Origin: JBBQZU01 sp041749535
GTDB lineage: Bacteria > Bacteroidota > Bacteroidia > Flavobacteriales_D > Cryomorphaceae
Assembly: GCA_041749535.1 (NCBI GenBank)
Contig: JBGTBE010000021.1
Location: 5,792-69,791 of the forward strand
DNA: 64,000 nucleotides
Direction of reading: 5' to 3'
The notes under the pieces were generated by a model. The model was not told the origin of the DNA, searched no databases, and saw nothing but the letters and a program-made list of their open reading frames with translations. Both the position numbers and the translations under genes were made by a program. Shown here in pieces: positions 33,365 to 42,689 of the stretch; the first letter of the stretch is position 1, and the number at the start of each line of letters is the position of its first letter.

Positions 33365-35725
33365 ATGCGATCAATTGTACTGCTCACTTTTTTATTTTCT
33401 TCTCTTATCACCCTGGCCCAGCCTGCCACATTGCAAAGAGGCGAGTTTTCTAAGAACGGTGAGGTGGTACTTGCTGCTTTGAAGAGCGAAATTTCCGATA
33501 AAGATGCCTTCAACAAAGTGGTTTCTGTAGATCACAAGCACAGCCACGACTCCGTATATTTTTATGTGATGCTCCCGGAAATGGAAGCCTTCAATGCACT
33601 TGGTATTCCATTTTCGCGACAGCCGCATCCCAATGAAGGTTTTAATCCCGAAATGATCGATATAGATGAGTGGAACCTTATGAAAACCACGGATTGTAAC
33701 AACAATCTTACTGCCTATCCCACCTATGGATTGTACGAGCAAATCATGGCCGATTTTGCAGCCGATTTTCCGGGAATTTGCCGACTTGAAAACCTTGGAA
33801 CCCTGCCGAGCGGACGCAAAATTTGGGCGGTACGCATTACAGACAATCCCGATTTGGATGAGTCTGAACCCCGTTTTCTTTACACATCCACCATGCACGG
33901 TGATGAGACCGCCGGTTACATTTTATCTATAAGACTTATCAGAGAATTGCTCTGCAGCTATGGTACTGACCAGCGTGTTACAGATCTGGTAAACAATGTG
34001 GAGATTTGGATCAATCCGCTTGCCAATCCCGATGGCACTTATTATGGGGGCAACAATACCGTGAACAATGCCCGCCGTGGAAACATCAATAACATTGACC
34101 TGAACCGCAACTTTCCCGATCCGGCATGGGGCCCATTTCCATTCGGTGTAGCCTACCAGCCAGAAACTGTAATCTTCATGAATTTTGCCGACAATTGGCC
34201 TGTGAACATGAGCAGCAATATGCACGGGGGCGCAGAAGTTATGAGTTACGCATGGGATGCTTTTTCTCAATTACACCCCGACAATGCGTGGTGGGTGCAT
34301 GTATGCCGGCAATATGCCGATACGGCGCAGTCCAATTCTCCTTCTGGTTACTTCAATGATCTCAACAATGGGATTACCAATGGTTATGCCTGGTATCCTG
34401 TACATGGTGGCAGACAAGACTTTGTAACTTACTTCAAGAAAGGCCGGGAAGTAACCCTTGAGCTCACGAGTACTAAGCTCATACCTACTTCGCAGTTTGA
34501 GAGCAGGTGGAACTACAACCGCAACTCATTATACAATTATCTGGAGCAGTCTTTGCGCGGCCTTCGGGGTATCATTACCAATGCTGTCACTGGCGCTCCA
34601 ATTGAAGCATCCGTAACGATATCTGGCCACGATCAGCCAAACTCAACTGTGAGTTCCCGCCTGCCGAATGGCAATTACCACCGATACCTGAAGCAAGGTA
34701 CCTATCAGGTAACCTACACGGCAGAAGGATATGTTTCTCAAACCATTGCTACTTCTATTACAGACAACAATACCACCCTGCAGGATGTGGCGCTCCTCCC
34801 AATAAACACATGTGTGGTTCAGGCGGGTGTGCTCACAGCCCTCACCCCTCTTGGCAAGGTGTGTCCTGATGATGGCTCTTCCAATTTGGTGCAGGTTTCA
34901 GTATCGGGTCAGGTTGGTCTTGGCAAGTTTGGACTCACCACTTCAGGCAATGACATAGTGGCTTCCAATAATACCGGGAATTTCAACATGGACAATTACC
35001 CTCCGGGTACATACAGAATTGGCCACATCAGCTATGATGCTTCAGTGAGTTTCGCAGGAGTGAACAACGTAAGCGAACTCGAAGGCTGTTATGAACTTTC
35101 CAATTTTGTACAGTTCACAAGCACCCAGTTAAGTGGTGGAGACATATTTCCAATAGACCCAACCACAATATGCGCAGGTACTACAGCATCAGTCACCTTT
35201 ATCAATACCGGGAGCATTGGTCCAAATGATACATGGGTTTTGCTCAATGAAGATTTCACGGAAGTAATAGAAATACAGAACTCGGCGATATTTGATTTTA
35301 GCGATGCCACTCCAGGCACCTACAAAGTGGTACACATCGCTTTTGCAAATGGGGTTAACATACAGCAGGCTCAGTTGCCAAACGTGCCCGAATGTGTTGC
35401 AGTTTCTAACCAGGTTGTAATACAAGTTCAAGACTGTGGATCTGGACTTATTTCAAATAGCGGGGCAGAAACAGAAGCCTTTATGCGCCTTTCACCAAAT
35501 CCAGTGAACGATCAGCTGCGCATTGAAGCCTATGCGCCTTCAGCTGAACTGGTGTTCGAGATTATAGACGTTAGCGGCAGAATACTCGATGCCATTCGCC
35601 CACCTGCGGGCACAGAAGGATTTGTGAGTATAAACTACGATACAACACTGCTGCCAACCGGAGTATATTTTTGCAGACCACTTGGGAACAATGCCGGTGT
35701 TCAGCGATTTATGGTGGTTCGGTAA
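33365..35725 (+). CDS. Secreted M14 zinc carboxypeptidase with T9SS type A domain
   Basis: A 786-residue protein from the ATG at 33365, which gives signal peptide MRSIVLLTFLFSSLITLAQ. The M14 domain spans about residues 115-400. Zinc ligands are His178 and Glu181 in TMHGDETAG and His287 in SNMHGGAEVM; the substrate-binding DLNRNF is at about 245-250; the catalytic Glu366 lies in EVTLELTST. A carboxypeptidase-regulatory-like Ig domain (LRGIITNAVTGAPIEASVTI) follows at about 400-480. Next come two homologous secreted modules (about 490-695) that also occur in the FISUMP protein at 42690-44120. A type A sorting domain (MRLSPNPVNDQLRIEAYAP) ends the protein. Likely an exported peptidase. Confidence 0.9.
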   Translation: MRSIVLLTFLFSSLITLAQPATLQRGEFSKNGEVVLAALKSEISDKDAFNKVVSVDHKHSHDSVYFYVMLPEMEAFNALGIPFSRQPHPNEGFNPEMIDIDEWNLMKTTDCNNNLTAYPTYGLYEQIMADFAADFPGICRLENLGTLPSGRKIWAVRITDNPDLDESEPRFLYTSTMHGDETAGYILSIRLIRELLCSYGTDQRVTDLVNNVEIWINPLANPDGTYYGGNNTVNNARRGNINNIDLNRNFPDPAWGPFPFGVAYQPETVIFMNFADNWPVNMSSNMHGGAEVMSYAWDAFSQLHPDNAWWVHVCRQYADTAQSNSPSGYFNDLNNGITNGYAWYPVHGGRQDFVTYFKKGREVTLELTSTKLIPTSQFESRWNYNRNSLYNYLEQSLRGLRGIITNAVTGAPIEASVTISGHDQPNSTVSSRLPNGNYHRYLKQGTYQVTYTAEGYVSQTIATSITDNNTTLQDVALLPINTCVVQAGVLTALTPLGKVCPDDGSSNLVQVSVSGQVGLGKFGLTTSGNDIVASNNTGNFNMDNYPPGTYRIGHISYDASVSFAGVNNVSELEGCYELSNFVQFTSTQLSGGDIFPIDPTTICAGTTASVTFINTGSIGPNDTWVLLNEDFTEVIEIQNSAIFDFSDATPGTYKVVHIAFANGVNIQQAQLPNVPECVAVSNQVVIQVQDCGSGLISNSGAETEAFMRLSPNPVNDQLRIEAYAPSAELVFEIIDVSGRILDAIRPPAGTEGFVSINYDTTLLPTGVYFCRPLGNNAGVQRFMVVR

Positions 35726-35764
35726 ACCTGTGAGATCGGGTAATAAGAAAGTATAAAGCAAAAA

Positions 35765-35788
35765 AAAGCGTCCCATCGGACGCTTTCT
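35765..35788. terminator. Bidirectional terminator between the M14 and response regulator genes
   Basis: Perfect stem AAAGCGTCC (35765-35773) / GGACGCTTT (35778-35786) with a CATC loop, an A run on the left and TTTCTTT on the right. It lies between two converging genes. Confidence 0.8.
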
Positions 35789-35884
35789 TTAACCTGCAAG
35801 GAAAATTTTGAAACCATTTGCAGCTTGGAGCGCTGCGATTGAAAGACGAGGCTTCATAAAATGGTTGCCACCCAAGGGCTAAAT

Positions 35885-36583
35885 TTATTTTAAGAATTTG
35901 TAGCCTACCCCCCTGATCGATTGAAAGTGCTTGGGATTCCGTGGATTAGATTCAAAATACTTTCTATATGCAAGTATAAAATTGTCGATTGTTCGCGTGC
36001 TGGGGTACACATCATACCCCCAAACAGTAGACAGAATTTCTTCCCTTGACACCACCTTTCCTTCGTTTTCAATGAGATACCTAAGAAGTATCATTTCCTT
36101 CTTGGAGATGGTTTGCTTGGTACCGTCATAACATGATACTTCGAAAGTGGAGAAGTATATGGTATTGCCACCAAAGGTATATTGATCATTACTGCGGTTA
36201 TCAGTAGATGTTGCTTCACTTCGGCGCAGCAGATTGGCAATGCGGAGAAGCAATTCTTCAAGGTTGAAGGGTTTTGTAAGATAATCGTCACCACCCATAC
36301 GAAGCCCTTCTACACGATCGGTACCAGTGCTCTTCGCGCTGAGAAATAGTATGGGAATGCGGTTGTTTTCAATTCTCAATGTTTTGCATACCGTGAATCC
36401 ATCAATGACAGGTAGCATGATGTCGAGCACGCAGAGATCGTATCGGGCGGCGCGGGCTTGTCGGAGTGCTTGCTCACCATCCATGGCTGTGATGACTTCA
36501 TAGCCTTCGAGCTCAAGGTTTAGCTTAATTACGTCCACCAAACTCTCTTCATCTTCAACAAGCAGAATACGGGGCTTTTTCAT
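35885..36583 (-). CDS. OmpR-family response regulator, orphan
   Basis: A 232-residue protein from the ATG at 36583 (MKKPRILLVEDEE). The receiver domain has acidic residues at VEDEE, phosphoacceptor Asp54 in CVLDIMLP, and conserved Ser/Ala and Lys (LFLSAK, TKPF). The winged-helix domain covers about 135-232 (ISKKEMILLRYLIENEGKVV, SREEILSTVWGYDVYPSTRT, FQSIRGVGYKFLK). It is a DNA-binding regulator controlled by phosphorylation, but no histidine kinase gene is adjacent. A TAGCTTCG sequence on the minus strand (36607-36614) may be its -7 box. Confidence 0.92.
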   Translation of the reverse strand: MKKPRILLVEDEESLVDVIKLNLELEGYEVITAMDGEQALRQARAARYDLCVLDIMLPVIDGFTVCKTLRIENNRIPILFLSAKSTGTDRVEGLRMGGDDYLTKPFNLEELLLRIANLLRRSEATSTDNRSNDQYTFGGNTIYFSTFEVSCYDGTKQTISKKEMILLRYLIENEGKVVSREEILSTVWGYDVYPSTRTIDNFILAYRKYFESNPRNPKHFQSIRGVGYKFLK

Positions 36584-36671
36584 GAAAATAACCTGAATTT
36601 GGCGAACGAAGCTAAGCACTTACCTCGAATCATAAAACCTATTCGGGCAAGTGTTGTTTTAATACATCGTA

Positions 36672-36679
36672 TATCTTTG
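36672..36679 (+). promoter_or_regulatory. -7 box of the menaquinone gene block
   Basis: TATCTTTG, an exact TAnnTTTG match, ends 16 bases before the GTG start at 36696. Confidence 0.45.
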
Positions 36680-36695
36680 AACGAAATACTACATA

Positions 36696-37112
36696 GTGGA
36701 CAAAGAGGCACTTCTCAAAAAAGCGAACAAGATGAACAACAATACCCTGATGCAGACACTTGGTATTGAGTTTATTGATGTGGGAGAAGGCACACTTGTT
36801 GCAACAATGCCAGTGGGGCCAAAGGTGCATCAGCCCATGGGTATGTTGCACGGTGGTGCGAATGTGGCCCTCGCTGAGTCGGTGGGCAGTTGTGGGAGCA
36901 TTATACTGCTCGCTGATCCTGCCATAGGCGTAGTAGGCCTCCAGATTAGTGCAAATCATCTGCGCAGCAAAAAAGAAGGTGTCGTAACTGCCCATGGCAC
37001 CATAGTTCATAAGGGCAGGCGCACCCATGTGTGGGAGATAAAAATCACAGACGAAGAGGGCCGGTTGCTGAGTCTTTGCCGAATGACAAATATGATAATT
37101 GAGCCGGAGTGA
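36696..37112 (+). CDS. menI: Hotdog-fold thioesterase, probable DHNA-CoA thioesterase
   Basis: A 138-residue PaaI/MenI-type thioesterase starting at GTG. The family motif MGMLHGGANVALAESVGS is at about residues 48-65, with the conserved Gly-Gly and Glu. Its place directly before menF and menD (4-base overlap with menF) points to hydrolysis of 1,4-dihydroxy-2-naphthoyl-CoA in menaquinone synthesis. The fold alone would not give the substrate, so this rests on context. Confidence 0.8.
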   Translation: MDKEALLKKANKMNNNTLMQTLGIEFIDVGEGTLVATMPVGPKVHQPMGMLHGGANVALAESVGSCGSIILLADPAIGVVGLQISANHLRSKKEGVVTAHGTIVHKGRRTHVWEIKITDEEGRLLSLCRMTNMIIEPE

Positions 37113-38185
37113 GCACCTTTGCAGCGCATTCGATACTGGTAAGTCGAAACGGGAAGCGTGTTGCCGACGCGTTGCACCGGGGTACGCCTTTTTGTATTTG
37201 CCACTTGCCGGGTAGTGAGGATACCCGGTTCTACACACTCGGAGGCAATCCGAACACAGGTGCCCTGGTGATTCATCCCTGGACCCATAGCCTGGAGCAC
37301 CGGAGCGAAGTGTGGATGTACAGAGCGGAGAGCCCCTACACGCCTGCGGTGCCTATTCTAACAGCACCTTCGTCGATTTCCTATCGCGAACTCCCGCACG
37401 AAACATCGTTTGCCACATACCGGGATCAATTCGAAGCGTATAAACGCGCATTTGCAAGTGGCAGCTTGCACAAAGCCGTGCTATCTCGCATTAAAATTGA
37501 GCACAAGTCTCCATTCTTTGACCCGCTTGCCTTTTTTGCACAAATTGCAACCGCGTATACAGATGCCTTTACCTATTTGCTTTATCACCCTGACTTGGGC
37601 ATGTGGGCTGCGGCAACCCCAGAAGTGCTTCTAAGTAAATCAGGTCATACCTATCGCACAGTAAGTCTGGCAGGTACATTGCCTGCTAATCCTTGGGGAA
37701 CTTATGATTGGGGTTCTAAGGAAATCGAAGAGCAAGCCTTTGTTTCTGATCATATACGGCATGCACTGCAAGAAGCAGCCCTGAATGACTGGGTTGAACA
37801 AGGTCCATATAACAAGACAGCAGGTAGCATAATGCATTTAGAGACCAGCTTTGAGTGGGAGCTGGACAGCGGGATAGACTTTATAAATTACCTTCTCGCC
37901 GACCTGCACCCCACTCCGGCAGTTTCGGGATTGCCTGTACATGCAGCTGCACAGCTTATTGGAATAACAGAGCGCCACGACCGCGCCTTATACACTGGCT
38001 ACATAGGGACACTTGATTTGCCATACTCTGCCAATTTGTACGTTAATTTGCGCTGTATGCAAATAGGTGAAAAGGATATAGCATTATACGTAGGCGGAGG
38101 CCTTACTGCCCAATCTGACTTGCAGGCTGAGTGGGAAGAAACAGAACTCAAAACGCTTACCCTCTTAAAACATATTCATGCCTGA
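37109..38185 (+). CDS. menF: Isochorismate synthase
   Basis: A 358-residue chorismate-binding enzyme starting at a GTG that overlaps the previous stop (GTGA). Motifs: HKAVLSRIKIE, WAAATPEVLLSKSG, TVSLAGTLPAN, LHPTPAVSGLP and DRALYTGYIG (catalytic acid region). It turns chorismate into isochorismate, the first committed step of menaquinone synthesis. It is shorter than E. coli MenF (about 430), as in other Bacteroidota. Its 3' end overlaps menD by 8 bases. Confidence 0.9.
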   Translation: MSTFAAHSILVSRNGKRVADALHRGTPFCICHLPGSEDTRFYTLGGNPNTGALVIHPWTHSLEHRSEVWMYRAESPYTPAVPILTAPSSISYRELPHETSFATYRDQFEAYKRAFASGSLHKAVLSRIKIEHKSPFFDPLAFFAQIATAYTDAFTYLLYHPDLGMWAAATPEVLLSKSGHTYRTVSLAGTLPANPWGTYDWGSKEIEEQAFVSDHIRHALQEAALNDWVEQGPYNKTAGSIMHLETSFEWELDSGIDFINYLLADLHPTPAVSGLPVHAAAQLIGITERHDRALYTGYIGTLDLPYSANLYVNLRCMQIGEKDIALYVGGGLTAQSDLQAEWEETELKTLTLLKHIHA

Positions 38186-39881
38186 AGGGCTGTCATTGAG
38201 TGATAAGCAAGGTGTAAATACCTTAATGATGGCTGCACATCATTATGGTGTTGAGCACGTGGTAATAGCTCCTGGTTCCCGCAATGCCCCGCTGGTGGTT
38301 GCTTTTCATCGCAGTGGTCATTTCCACTGTCACAGCATTCCCGATGAGAGGGTGGCGGCTTTTTATGCCTTGGGCTTGGCTCTGGCCACACGCAAAGCAG
38401 TAATTGTGATGTGCACGAGCGGCTCTGCGAGTATTAATTTCGCGCCAGCCCTTACAGAAGCATTTTACCTAAGGGCTCCGGTTATTGCAGTCACTGCCGA
38501 TAGACCACTAAACTGGACCGATCAGGGCAATGGACAAACCATCAGGCAGGAGGCGCTTTTTGCAAACTTCATACGTGGTTGGTTCAATCTTATATCTGAA
38601 CCAAAAGACCACGACGATCGCTGGTACAACAGGCGAAAACTCAGTGAACTGTTCAATACTGCCCTGTATAATCAGCCCGGCCCTGTGCATATTAATGTGC
38701 CGTTGAACGAGCCACTTTACGGCATTGCAAACGAGAAAGTAGAGTCGCCCAGGTTTTACAATCTTGCCAGTGAGCACAACAGTCCAGATGCAGATCGGGT
38801 GCAGAGTTTTACAACAAAGTTGGATTCTGCCAAAAGGATTATGATTCTTGTCGGGCAGATGGTTCACAGCGATGATATCTCGGAAACCCTTAGAAAATGG
38901 GCATCATTTGAGAATACCGTTGTGTTGGCTGAAACCACGTCGAACGTGGAGGGTGGAGGCATTATTACAACCATAGACAGACTGATTGTTTCTGTGTACA
39001 ATGAAGATCAGCTGCAAGCGCTGATGCCCGATATTCTGATCAGCATTGGAGGGTTTGTCGTATCAAAAAAAATAAAAGCCTTGCTGCGAAAGTTCACTCC
39101 TTCTGAGCATTGGCATATAAGTGTTCACGACAAAGGGCTTGATACCTATCAAAGCCTTACCTATGAAATTGGATTGGAACCAGGTGCATTTCTGAAAGCA
39201 GCATTAGCGGGTATAACAGGAAGTACTGGTAGCAACTATGCATCGTTGTGGGCTGAGCTTGCCTCAAGCCGCGAAGTGCGCCACCAAACCTATACCGGGA
39301 GAGTAGCCTATACTGACTTTAAGGTATTTGACCATATACTTCAGGCCCTGCCTGCGGGCATTTGCCTGCATATGGCCAACAGCTCGCCGGTGCGATACGT
39401 GCAGCTCTTCGGCACCCGCGCTGGTATACATTACCACTGTAACCGGGGCACCAGCGGTATTGACGGTTGCACATCAACAGCGGCCGGCTGGGCACTTGCT
39501 GCCCCTGAGAGGGATGTGGTGTTAATTACCGGCGATATGGCCTTTATGTACGATTCGAATGCATTGTGGAACAGACGTCTTCCCCGCAACCTGAAGATCA
39601 TCATCATCAACAATCAGGGCGGCGGCATCTTCAGAATTATTGAAGGTCCTGCCGAGGCGGCTGAGCTTGAAGAATTTTACGAAGCCCACCACAACGCCAA
39701 CCTGGAGCGAATGGCGCAGGTATTCAACCTGCCCTATTTCAGGGCTTCATCCGAAGGTGAATTGGTAGATATACTGCCCCGGTTTTTTTCTACGAACGGT
39801 TGCGCGGTACTCGAAGTATTCACTCCAAGGTATGAGAATGCCGCTGCATTGAAGGGGTATTTTCAGGCGTTGAGGGATTGA
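38178..39881 (+). CDS. menD: SEPHCHC synthase MenD
   Basis: A 567-residue thiamine-diphosphate enzyme that joins isochorismate and 2-oxoglutarate. Motifs: VVIAPGSRNAPLVVAF, MCTSGSASINFAPALTEAFY, VTADRP, FIRGWFN and the ThDP-binding stretch ITGDMAFMYDSNALWNRRLP followed by IIINNQGGGIF. Full length. It is the third gene of a tightly overlapping block; menB, menC, menE and menA are not in the window. Confidence 0.96.
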   Translation: MPEGLSLSDKQGVNTLMMAAHHYGVEHVVIAPGSRNAPLVVAFHRSGHFHCHSIPDERVAAFYALGLALATRKAVIVMCTSGSASINFAPALTEAFYLRAPVIAVTADRPLNWTDQGNGQTIRQEALFANFIRGWFNLISEPKDHDDRWYNRRKLSELFNTALYNQPGPVHINVPLNEPLYGIANEKVESPRFYNLASEHNSPDADRVQSFTTKLDSAKRIMILVGQMVHSDDISETLRKWASFENTVVLAETTSNVEGGGIITTIDRLIVSVYNEDQLQALMPDILISIGGFVVSKKIKALLRKFTPSEHWHISVHDKGLDTYQSLTYEIGLEPGAFLKAALAGITGSTGSNYASLWAELASSREVRHQTYTGRVAYTDFKVFDHILQALPAGICLHMANSSPVRYVQLFGTRAGIHYHCNRGTSGIDGCTSTAAGWALAAPERDVVLITGDMAFMYDSNALWNRRLPRNLKIIIINNQGGGIFRIIEGPAEAAELEEFYEAHHNANLERMAQVFNLPYFRASSEGELVDILPRFFSTNGCAVLEVFTPRYENAAALKGYFQALRD

Positions 39882-40001
39882 ATGAATGCAAGTTTCACCA
39901 TGCTGTTACCACAATTCTCTCGCACTCTTCTTCCTGCCATGCCTTAATATACCGATATTTGCACCCGTTTTTCGATATTGTAAAACGATAAGCTGCGGCA
40001 A

Positions 40002-41873
40002 ATGAACATCCTTTCAGTAGAAAACGTATCCAAGCGCTATGGTTCCAGGCTCCTTTTTGAGAACTTCAGCTTCGGCATGTCCATGGGCGAAAAGGTAGCA
40101 ATAGTAGCGCCCAACGGATCAGGCAAGAGCACCTTGCTCCGTGCCATTGCAGGTGTTGAACCTGCAGATACAGGTATTATTACTTTCCGCAGCGGACTCA
40201 GGGTTGGCTACCTCCCACAGGAACCTGTTTTCCCGGATGGGCTTACCCTTACCGAAGCAATTATGGCCAGCGATACCCCCATGAAAAAGGCGGTACTGGA
40301 ATACGAAAAAGCACTGGAGCACCCTGAAAACAGCGACAATCTGCAGCGCTGTCTCGATGCCATGGACCACACCAACGCATGGGACTACGAAGCCCGTGTA
40401 AAGGAAGTACTTGGCCGACTTGGTATAGAACATACTGAAATGCGCGTGGAAGAGGCTTCGGGTGGGCAGCGCAAGCGCGCAGCAATGGCGCGGGTAATGC
40501 TCGAAGAACCCGAACTTCTGATACTCGATGAGCCTACCAACCACCTCGATCTCGATACCATTGAATGGCTCGAAGACTGGCTCGCCGATGGCAACTTCTC
40601 CCTCCTGATGGTTACCCACGACAGGTATTTCCTCGACAGGGTTTGCACGGATATTCTGGAAATTGACCGAAACGAGCTCGTGCGCTACACAGGCAATTAC
40701 AGCTATTTTCTGGAAAAGAAAGCCGAGCGCGAAGCCATGCTCAGCGCCACGGTAGATAAGGCCAAGAACCTGATGCGCACCGAGCTCGACTGGATACGCC
40801 GTATGCCCAAAGCCCGCGGCACCAAAGCAAAGTACCGCGTCGATGCATTTGACGGACTCAAGGCCACAGCATCTATTCGCACAGACAAACAATCGGTGGA
40901 ACTCGGAGTGCGCACCGAGCGCATGGGTTCTAAAATTGTGGAATACCACAAGGTGAGCAAAGCCTTCGGCGACCTCAAAATCACCGAACAATTTACCTAC
41001 ACCTTTCAGCGGCACGAGAAAGTGGGTATCGTGGGTCGCAACGGCACAGGCAAAAGTACTTTCGTGAAAATGCTGCTCGGTCAGATACAGCCCGATGCAG
41101 GCAAGATTGTGCATGGCGAAACAGTGCGCTTCGGCCACTACGATCAGGATGGACTCATCAATGCCGACCATAAACGCGTTATTGAAGTGATCACAGAAAT
41201 CGCTGAAGTTATTGAGCTCAAGAAAGGACATAAACTCACCGCGGCACAGTTGCTGGAGCGGTTTCTCTTCAGCCGCGACAAGCAGTGGCAATTGGTAAGT
41301 ACCCTAAGCGGTGGCGAAAAGCGCAGGCTCTACCTTTGCAAGGTGCTGATGGCCAATCCCAATTTCATTGTACTCGATGAGCCCACCAACGATCTGGATA
41401 TAGATACCTTGCAGGTGCTCGAAGATTACCTGGCTTCATATGACGGTTGTCTGGCGGTGGTAAGCCACGACCGCTTCTTTATGGACAAGGTGGTTGACCA
41501 TATCTTCGTATTCGAAGGCCAGGGAAAAATACGCGATTTCCCGGGCAACTACACCCAGTACCGCGAGAAGAAGGCATGGGAAGACGCTGAGCAATCAAAA
41601 GCCGACAATGCGCGCACCAAAGCGGCAGCTGCCGCCAAACAGGACTCCGGCAAGGAGAAAACCAAACTCACCTTCGCAGAACGACTGGAGTATGAAAAAC
41701 TCGAAAAAAGTATAGAAGCACTTGAAGCTAAAAAAGTAGCGCTTGCCGAACAACTTTCAAATACCAACAACAACGAAGAATTGCTGCGCATATCAGCCGA
41801 ACTCGACCGCGTAGTGAAAACCATCGAAGCCCAGACCGAACGGTGGATGGAGCTGGCTGAGTGGGTGGGGTGA
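40002..41873 (+). CDS. ABC-F family ATPase (Uup/EttA-like ribosome protein)
   Basis: A 623-residue soluble protein with two ABC ATPase domains and no membrane part. First domain: Walker A APNGSGKST, signature ASGGQRKRAAMARVML, Walker B LLILDEPTNHLDLDTIEWLE. Second: Walker A GRNGTGKST, signature LSGGEKRRLYLCKVLM, Walker B FIVLDEPTNDLDIDTLQVLE. The inter-domain linker (about residues 235-300) is the P-site tRNA interaction motif region. The Lys/Glu-rich C-terminal helix (LTFAERLEYEKLEKSIEALE) fits Uup. ABC-F proteins act on the ribosome in translation; some confer antibiotic tolerance. A terminator follows. Confidence 0.92.
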   Translation: MNILSVENVSKRYGSRLLFENFSFGMSMGEKVAIVAPNGSGKSTLLRAIAGVEPADTGIITFRSGLRVGYLPQEPVFPDGLTLTEAIMASDTPMKKAVLEYEKALEHPENSDNLQRCLDAMDHTNAWDYEARVKEVLGRLGIEHTEMRVEEASGGQRKRAAMARVMLEEPELLILDEPTNHLDLDTIEWLEDWLADGNFSLLMVTHDRYFLDRVCTDILEIDRNELVRYTGNYSYFLEKKAEREAMLSATVDKAKNLMRTELDWIRRMPKARGTKAKYRVDAFDGLKATASIRTDKQSVELGVRTERMGSKIVEYHKVSKAFGDLKITEQFTYTFQRHEKVGIVGRNGTGKSTFVKMLLGQIQPDAGKIVHGETVRFGHYDQDGLINADHKRVIEVITEIAEVIELKKGHKLTAAQLLERFLFSRDKQWQLVSTLSGGEKRRLYLCKVLMANPNFIVLDEPTNDLDIDTLQVLEDYLASYDGCLAVVSHDRFFMDKVVDHIFVFEGQGKIRDFPGNYTQYREKKAWEDAEQSKADNARTKAAAAAKQDSGKEKTKLTFAERLEYEKLEKSIEALEAKKVALAEQLSNTNNNEELLRISAELDRVVKTIEAQTERWMELAEWVG

Positions 41874-41888
41874 AAAACTATTGACGGA

Positions 41889-41930
41889 GGGCAAATGCCC
41901 CTTGGAGCCGCGAACAGCGGTTTGTTTTTT
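41889..41930 (+). terminator. Terminator of the ABC-F gene
   Basis: Stem CCGC (41908-41911) / GCGG (41917-41920) with a GAACA loop, extended by A-T and G-U pairs, then TTTGTTTTTT (41921-41930). A second small hairpin GGGC/GCCC precedes it at 41889-41900. Confidence 0.65.
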
Positions 41931-42518
41931 CTATTTGTACCTGTCATTCAAACCACCACCAGCGAGTATAAGGGGCCGGCACTTTTCAAGACGTCCTATT
42001 CGCGTGGATTCCTGTTTTGCTGAACTGATATACCCGGCATATTCACGCTGCTTTCCCGGACTCAACTTTTCAAATGCTTTTTTCAGAGTCGGGTCTGAAG
42101 CAAAGGCTGTACCCAACTCAGCAGGAACAATCAGTTTTTTTACCAGGGGTTTTATGACTTTGCCCTGTTTTTGATTTTCTATGGCTTCATGCACATAAGC
42201 GCGTATAAGTGCTTTATCGGGGATTTCATTTGGTGCAAATCGCCATTGGCGCAAGCCCCGGGTTTTTTCATCAGATGCGCTTACCAGTACACCCTTGGGG
42301 TCGCTCAGAAATACCCCATTGTGAAACCAAATGGCACAATGGTTCTTAAATGTGGCAACGCCAAGTACATTTTTTCCATTGAAGGTATAGGTTGGGATTC
42401 CCCATTTAATGGTGGGTATTAGTTCGGTTTCTGAGAAGACACTGTGCAGTAGGGTGAGCAAATCAGCCCACTTTGGGTTTCTTATGATATAGTCATCTAT
42501 ACTGGAGATTGCAGTCAT
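41931..42518 (-). CDS. YdeI/OmdA-like protein with DUF1801 domain
   Basis: A 195-residue protein from the ATG at 42518 (MTAISSIDDYIIRNPKW). Residues about 10-115 match the DUF1801 fold (PTIKWGIPTYTFNGKNVLGV, NHCAIWFHNGVFL). The C-terminal part (IRAYVHEAIENQKQGKVIKP, AFASDPTLKKAFEKLSPGKQ, REYAGYISSAKQESTRIGRL) matches the OmdA/YdeI domain. The combination is widespread in Bacteroidota; molecular role not known. It lies downstream of the FISUMP gene on the same strand. Confidence 0.75.
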   Translation of the reverse strand: MTAISSIDDYIIRNPKWADLLTLLHSVFSETELIPTIKWGIPTYTFNGKNVLGVATFKNHCAIWFHNGVFLSDPKGVLVSASDEKTRGLRQWRFAPNEIPDKALIRAYVHEAIENQKQGKVIKPLVKKLIVPAELGTAFASDPTLKKAFEKLSPGKQREYAGYISSAKQESTRIGRLEKCRPLILAGGGLNDRYK

Positions 42519-42689
42519 TCTTAGACCAGTGTGAATCAAAAGTAAAGATTATTACCTGAACTGTTTCTGAGAGCTACCGATGGAATTGATAAGGACTTTG
42601 CCGGATTCATGACATTTCGCTCCCAAAGTGGCTGCAAAATTTGTATTCGCAGGTGCAGCCCTGACATAGAGCGTGATAGATCCTCAACA

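Noticed and set aside
40119..41291. 390-codon open frame on the minus strand inside the ABC-F gene
   Set aside because: It lies wholly opposite a well conserved gene with intact Walker and signature motifs. Its protein has no family motifs and a His/Phe/Cys-rich composition typical of an antisense shadow.
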